6,100 bases of DNA from an uncultured Prevotella sp. (GTDB taxonomy: Bacteria > Bacteroidota > Bacteroidia > Bacteroidales > Bacteroidaceae): assembly GCA_900544825.1 (NCBI GenBank), contig UQWP01000110.1:1-6100 (forward strand), in the 5' to 3' direction. The notes under the pieces are model-generated. The model had not been told where the DNA came from. It ran no database searches and worked only from the letters and a program-made list of their open reading frames with translations. How positions within the stretch are numbered: the stretch's first letter is position 1; every line of letters begins with the position of its first letter. The translations under genes were made by a program, and so were the position numbers. Below, one piece after another: positions 3,939 through 6,100 of this stretch.

Positions 3939-6100
3939 TCAATTTCCTAATTCTAGCTGCTGCCTTACCAAATTATAATAGTACCCTTTTAATTTGATAA
4001 GACTTTCATGGTTACCCACTTCTACCACTCGTCCCTTGTTCATCACAACGATTTGGTGGGCATGTCTTACAGTACTCAATCGGTGAGCTACTACAACAAC
4101 GGTACGATGCTCATAGAAGTTGTTGAGATTCTCTACTATCATACGCTCATTGAAGGTATCAAGAGAATTGGTGGCCTCGTCGAGGAAGATATAATCTGGA
4201 TTCTTATAAACAGCCCTGGCTATCAAGATACGCTGTTTTTGTCCCTGGCTCAGACCAACTCCATCCCTACCTATCTTAGTATCATATCCAAGCGGAAGAG
4301 TCACTATATAGTAATCGATACAGGCAACCCGTGCAGCCATCTTCACCCTATCCATGTTTATATCGCCATCTTCCACAGCTATGTTTCTTGCAATAGTATC
4401 AGAGAAAATAATACCATCTTGCATTACCACACCACACTGGCGGCGCCACCACTTCTTGTTTATCCTATTAATATTGGTATCGCCGACTGAAAGTTCCCCC
4501 TTAGAGACGGGATAATATCCTAGCAACAGTTTCAAGAGCGTTGTCTTGCCACTACCAGACTCGCCTACAATAGCTGTAGTATGCCCATAAGGAATACATA
4601 TACTCACATCTTCGAGCGTTTTGTGCCTAGAATGTTGATCATATTTGAAATCTACATGATAAAGGTCAAGTCCATCCGTCTTGTCTTTAACAGATGTGAG
4701 AAGTCCAGGCCTGTCGTCCTCGCCCCTCTTGCGATGTATCTCGTTGATACGTTCCAAACTGATTTTTACATCCTGCAAGGAATAGAAGAACCCCATCAAC
4801 TGTTCGATAGGAGAGTTAAGTTGACCGATGATATACTGCACTGCAAGCATCATACCTAACGTCATCTGTCCATGGATTACAGCAGTGGCAGCCACTACAG
4901 TGATAACAACATTCTTGATTTCATTGATAAAGACACACCCGGCATCCAAAGTCTGCTGGAGCCTCAAAGATTGAGTTTGTACCCCAAACATGCCAATCTG
5001 AACCATTTCCCATTCCTGGCACTTGCGCTGTTCGCAGTTTTGCAGTTTGATTTCCTGCATAGACGTAACAAACTCATAGGTTTTATTGTTATTGATGGAT
5101 TGCTGCTCAAAAAGTTCATAATCCAGCAACTTCCTTCGCTGCAGGAATCTCTGTATCCAGAGTCCATACAGGAAACTTCCCAATACAAAAACCAGGAAGA
5201 TACTCTGCTGATAGTAAAACAACACAGCCCCAAAAATCACGAAAGTGATAAGCGAAAAGGCTATATTAAGTGTCTTTTGTGTCAAGAAATTATTCACTCT
5301 ATTATGGTCACTTATCCTCTGCATCAAGTCACCCATCAGTTTAGTATCAAAAAACGACATCGGCAATTTTAGCATCTTCTCGAAGAAATCATTAAGTAGA
5401 GAAATATTAATCTTCATGTTAATACGAAGTAAAATCCAACTTCGCACAAAATCAACCAACGTACGACTGATGGTGAGCATTAATTGCCCCAGCAAAATAA
5501 GCCAGATGATATCGATATTTTTCCCCCTAATACCTTTATCCACTATCGACTGAGTAAGAAATGGCAATACCAACTGAATCAAACTTCCTATGACTAAGCT
5601 CAAAAAAATCAGCCCGAAGGACTTGCGATATTTTTTGAAATAGCCGAACAGGAACAGCAAAGAGCGTTCTTCTTCTCCATTCTCCATTTCGTCTGGCAAG
5701 CTATGGTCCATAAACTTAGAAGTCGTTTCCAAAAACATAACAATCCCCTTAGACTCACCCTTGGAAGCCATACTCAACCAGTGTTTTTCCATATCATCGC
5801 GAGAATAGATGATTCGACCTTTACCCGGATCGGCGACATAAAACTTTCGTCCTTTCTTCACCTTATATAGTACAACAAAGTGATTTTGATTCCAATGTAG
5901 AATGCAAGGCATATCCGCCATCACTAAGTCATCGAGTTTAGCTCGTACACATATAGCCTTCAGTCCCAGTTCTTTGGCCGCTTCACTGATTCCCAACATA
6001 GAGACACCCTCTGTTGTTGCAAAACACACCTGGGAAATGGCATCCAGAGGGTGTGTCATAAGTCCATGACGCACCCTTTTTCTATCTATAATTTTCCGTA
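3939..6100 (-). CDS. Peptidase-C39 ABC exporter, 5' end outside the window
   Basis: An inner-membrane exporter that in its family cleaves a double-glycine-type leader from a peptide and pumps the peptide out using ATP. Residues are numbered from the GTG codon at 6074-6072, which lies inside the right repeat. C39 domain, about 1-115: TEGVSMLGIS (21-30), CILHWNQNHFVV with catalytic H65, and ADP with D82. The catalytic cysteine motif (Q...DCG) is not visible, but the frame is open upstream to 6100 and reads RKIIDRKR, with the split edge codon ending in TA (compatible with Leu), which matches the CLRMI-type sequence that follows that cysteine. The true start is therefore probably some 15-25 codons outside. 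Transmembrane domain about 150-430. ATPase domain: Walker A GESGSGKT (504-511), Q-loop Q552, signature LSQGQ (608-612), Walker B YIFLDEA with E633, H-loop H664. All ATPase motifs are intact. No peptide precursor, adaptor or maturase gene is in the window, so the substrate is unknown. The right copy of the inverted repeat lies in its coding sequence. Confidence 0.93.
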   Translation of the reverse strand, partial: RKIIDRKRVRHGLMTHPLDAISQVCFATTEGVSMLGISEAAKELGLKAICVRAKLDDLVMADMPCILHWNQNHFVVLYKVKKGRKFYVADPGKGRIIYSRDDMEKHWLSMASKGESKGIVMFLETTSKFMDHSLPDEMENGEEERSLLFLFGYFKKYRKSFGLIFLSLVIGSLIQLVLPFLTQSIVDKGIRGKNIDIIWLILLGQLMLTISRTLVDFVRSWILLRINMKINISLLNDFFEKMLKLPMSFFDTKLMGDLMQRISDHNRVNNFLTQKTLNIAFSLITFVIFGAVLFYYQQSIFLVFVLGSFLYGLWIQRFLQRRKLLDYELFEQQSINNNKTYEFVTSMQEIKLQNCEQRKCQEWEMVQIGMFGVQTQSLRLQQTLDAGCVFINEIKNVVITVVAATAVIHGQMTLGMMLAVQYIIGQLNSPIEQLMGFFYSLQDVKISLERINEIHRKRGEDDRPGLLTSVKDKTDGLDLYHVDFKYDQHSRHKTLEDVSICIPYGHTTAIVGESGSGKTTLLKLLLGYYPVSKGELSVGDTNINRINKKWWRRQCGVVMQDGIIFSDTIARNIAVEDGDINMDRVKMAARVACIDYYIVTLPLGYDTKIGRDGVGLSQGQKQRILIARAVYKNPDYIFLDEATNSLDTFNERMIVENLNNFYEHRTVVVVAHRLSTVRHAHQIVVMNKGRVVEVGNHESLIKLKGYYYNLVRQQLELGN
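6046..6077 (-). repeat. Right copy of inverted repeat, inside the C39 coding sequence (IR-R)
   Basis: Reading the minus strand, the site has left arm GGGTGCGTCAT (6076-6066), spacer GGACTT (6065-6060) and right arm ATGACACACCC (6059-6049). The arms pair at 10 of 11 positions, making this the more symmetric of the two copies. The spacer is asymmetric, so the two sites have defined and opposite orientations. In the exporter frame the site encodes roughly RVRHGLMTHPL, without a stop, in the stretch between the expected cysteine motif and TEGVSM. Confidence 0.85.

Larger units (their letters stand above)
3692..6073. other. Predicted invertible DNA segment carrying the C39 exporter
   Basis: The segment is bounded by the two identical 28-bp repeats in opposite orientation (2382 bp with sites, 2326 bp between them). 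It contains the exporter gene from within its C39 domain to the stop codon, plus the gene's terminator hairpin. Recombination between inverted identical sites yields inversion rather than deletion. In the present orientation the exporter frame is continuous through the right site to the window edge. After inversion, codons outside the right site would read through the repeat into 3720-3759 and stop at TAA 3757-3759. The repeats and frames are observed; switching is inferred, and no recombinase gene is in the window. Confidence 0.6.

Noticed and set aside
3692..6073. Insertion sequence or composite transposon with terminal inverted repeats
   Set aside because: There is no transposase between the repeats, no target-site duplication is apparent, and the exporter reading frame runs continuously through one repeat. 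A site-specific inversion layout fits better.
3939..6074. A C39 exporter naturally lacking its catalytic cysteine, starting at the GTG at 6074
   Set aside because: The frame stays open upstream to the window edge and the upstream residues fit the sequence after the cysteine motif, so the gene is more likely cut by the window than degenerate.

Overview
The window looks like chromosomal DNA from a member of the Bacteroidales, most plausibly a gut or oral Prevotella/Segatella-type organism. Evidence for this: promoter-like boxes of the Bacteroidetes form (TAnnTTTG) upstream of two genes, no strong Shine-Dalgarno sequence before either start, a secreted GH36 alpha-galactosidase, and a peptidase-C39 ABC exporter of the kind common in this order. 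Genus-level assignment is inference.

Layout. Positions 1-130 are the 3' flank of the first gene, with a possible start of another minus-strand gene running off the left edge. Positions 131-2329 (minus) hold a complete, exported GH36 alpha-galactosidase with both catalytic aspartates. A divergent promoter region (2330-2621) separates it from a plus-strand PAQR/hemolysin III family membrane protein (2622-3278), which is followed by terminator-like hairpins. Positions 3279-3938 contain no intact gene: they hold a cluster of CAGTT/AACTG dyads, an orphan coding-like fragment, a recombination-site-like repeat and a 12-bp-stem terminator. Positions 3939-6100 (minus) hold a C39-peptidase ABC exporter whose 5' end lies beyond the right edge.

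The notable structure is a pair of identical 28-bp sequences in opposite orientation at 3692-3719 and 6046-6073 (31 of 32 identical over 3688-3719 and 6046-6077). Each has the shape of a tyrosine-recombinase crossover site: two roughly 11-bp inverted arms around the asymmetric 6-bp spacer GGACTT. The right copy lies inside the exporter's C39 domain coding sequence, just downstream of where the catalytic cysteine motif should be. The left copy lies beyond the gene's terminator. The layout predicts that the 2.4-kb segment carrying almost the whole exporter can invert. In the orientation seen here the reading frame is continuous through the site (ON). After inversion the upstream N-terminal codons would join a 12-codon tail ending in TAA (OFF), while the exporter body would sit behind the left flank, where it could only start without its catalytic cysteine. 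The repeats, frames and stops are read directly from the sequence. Inversion, its enzyme and its biological role are inference, and no recombinase gene is in the window.

The galactosidase and the PAQR protein appear to be ordinary neighbours with no evident functional link to the exporter.
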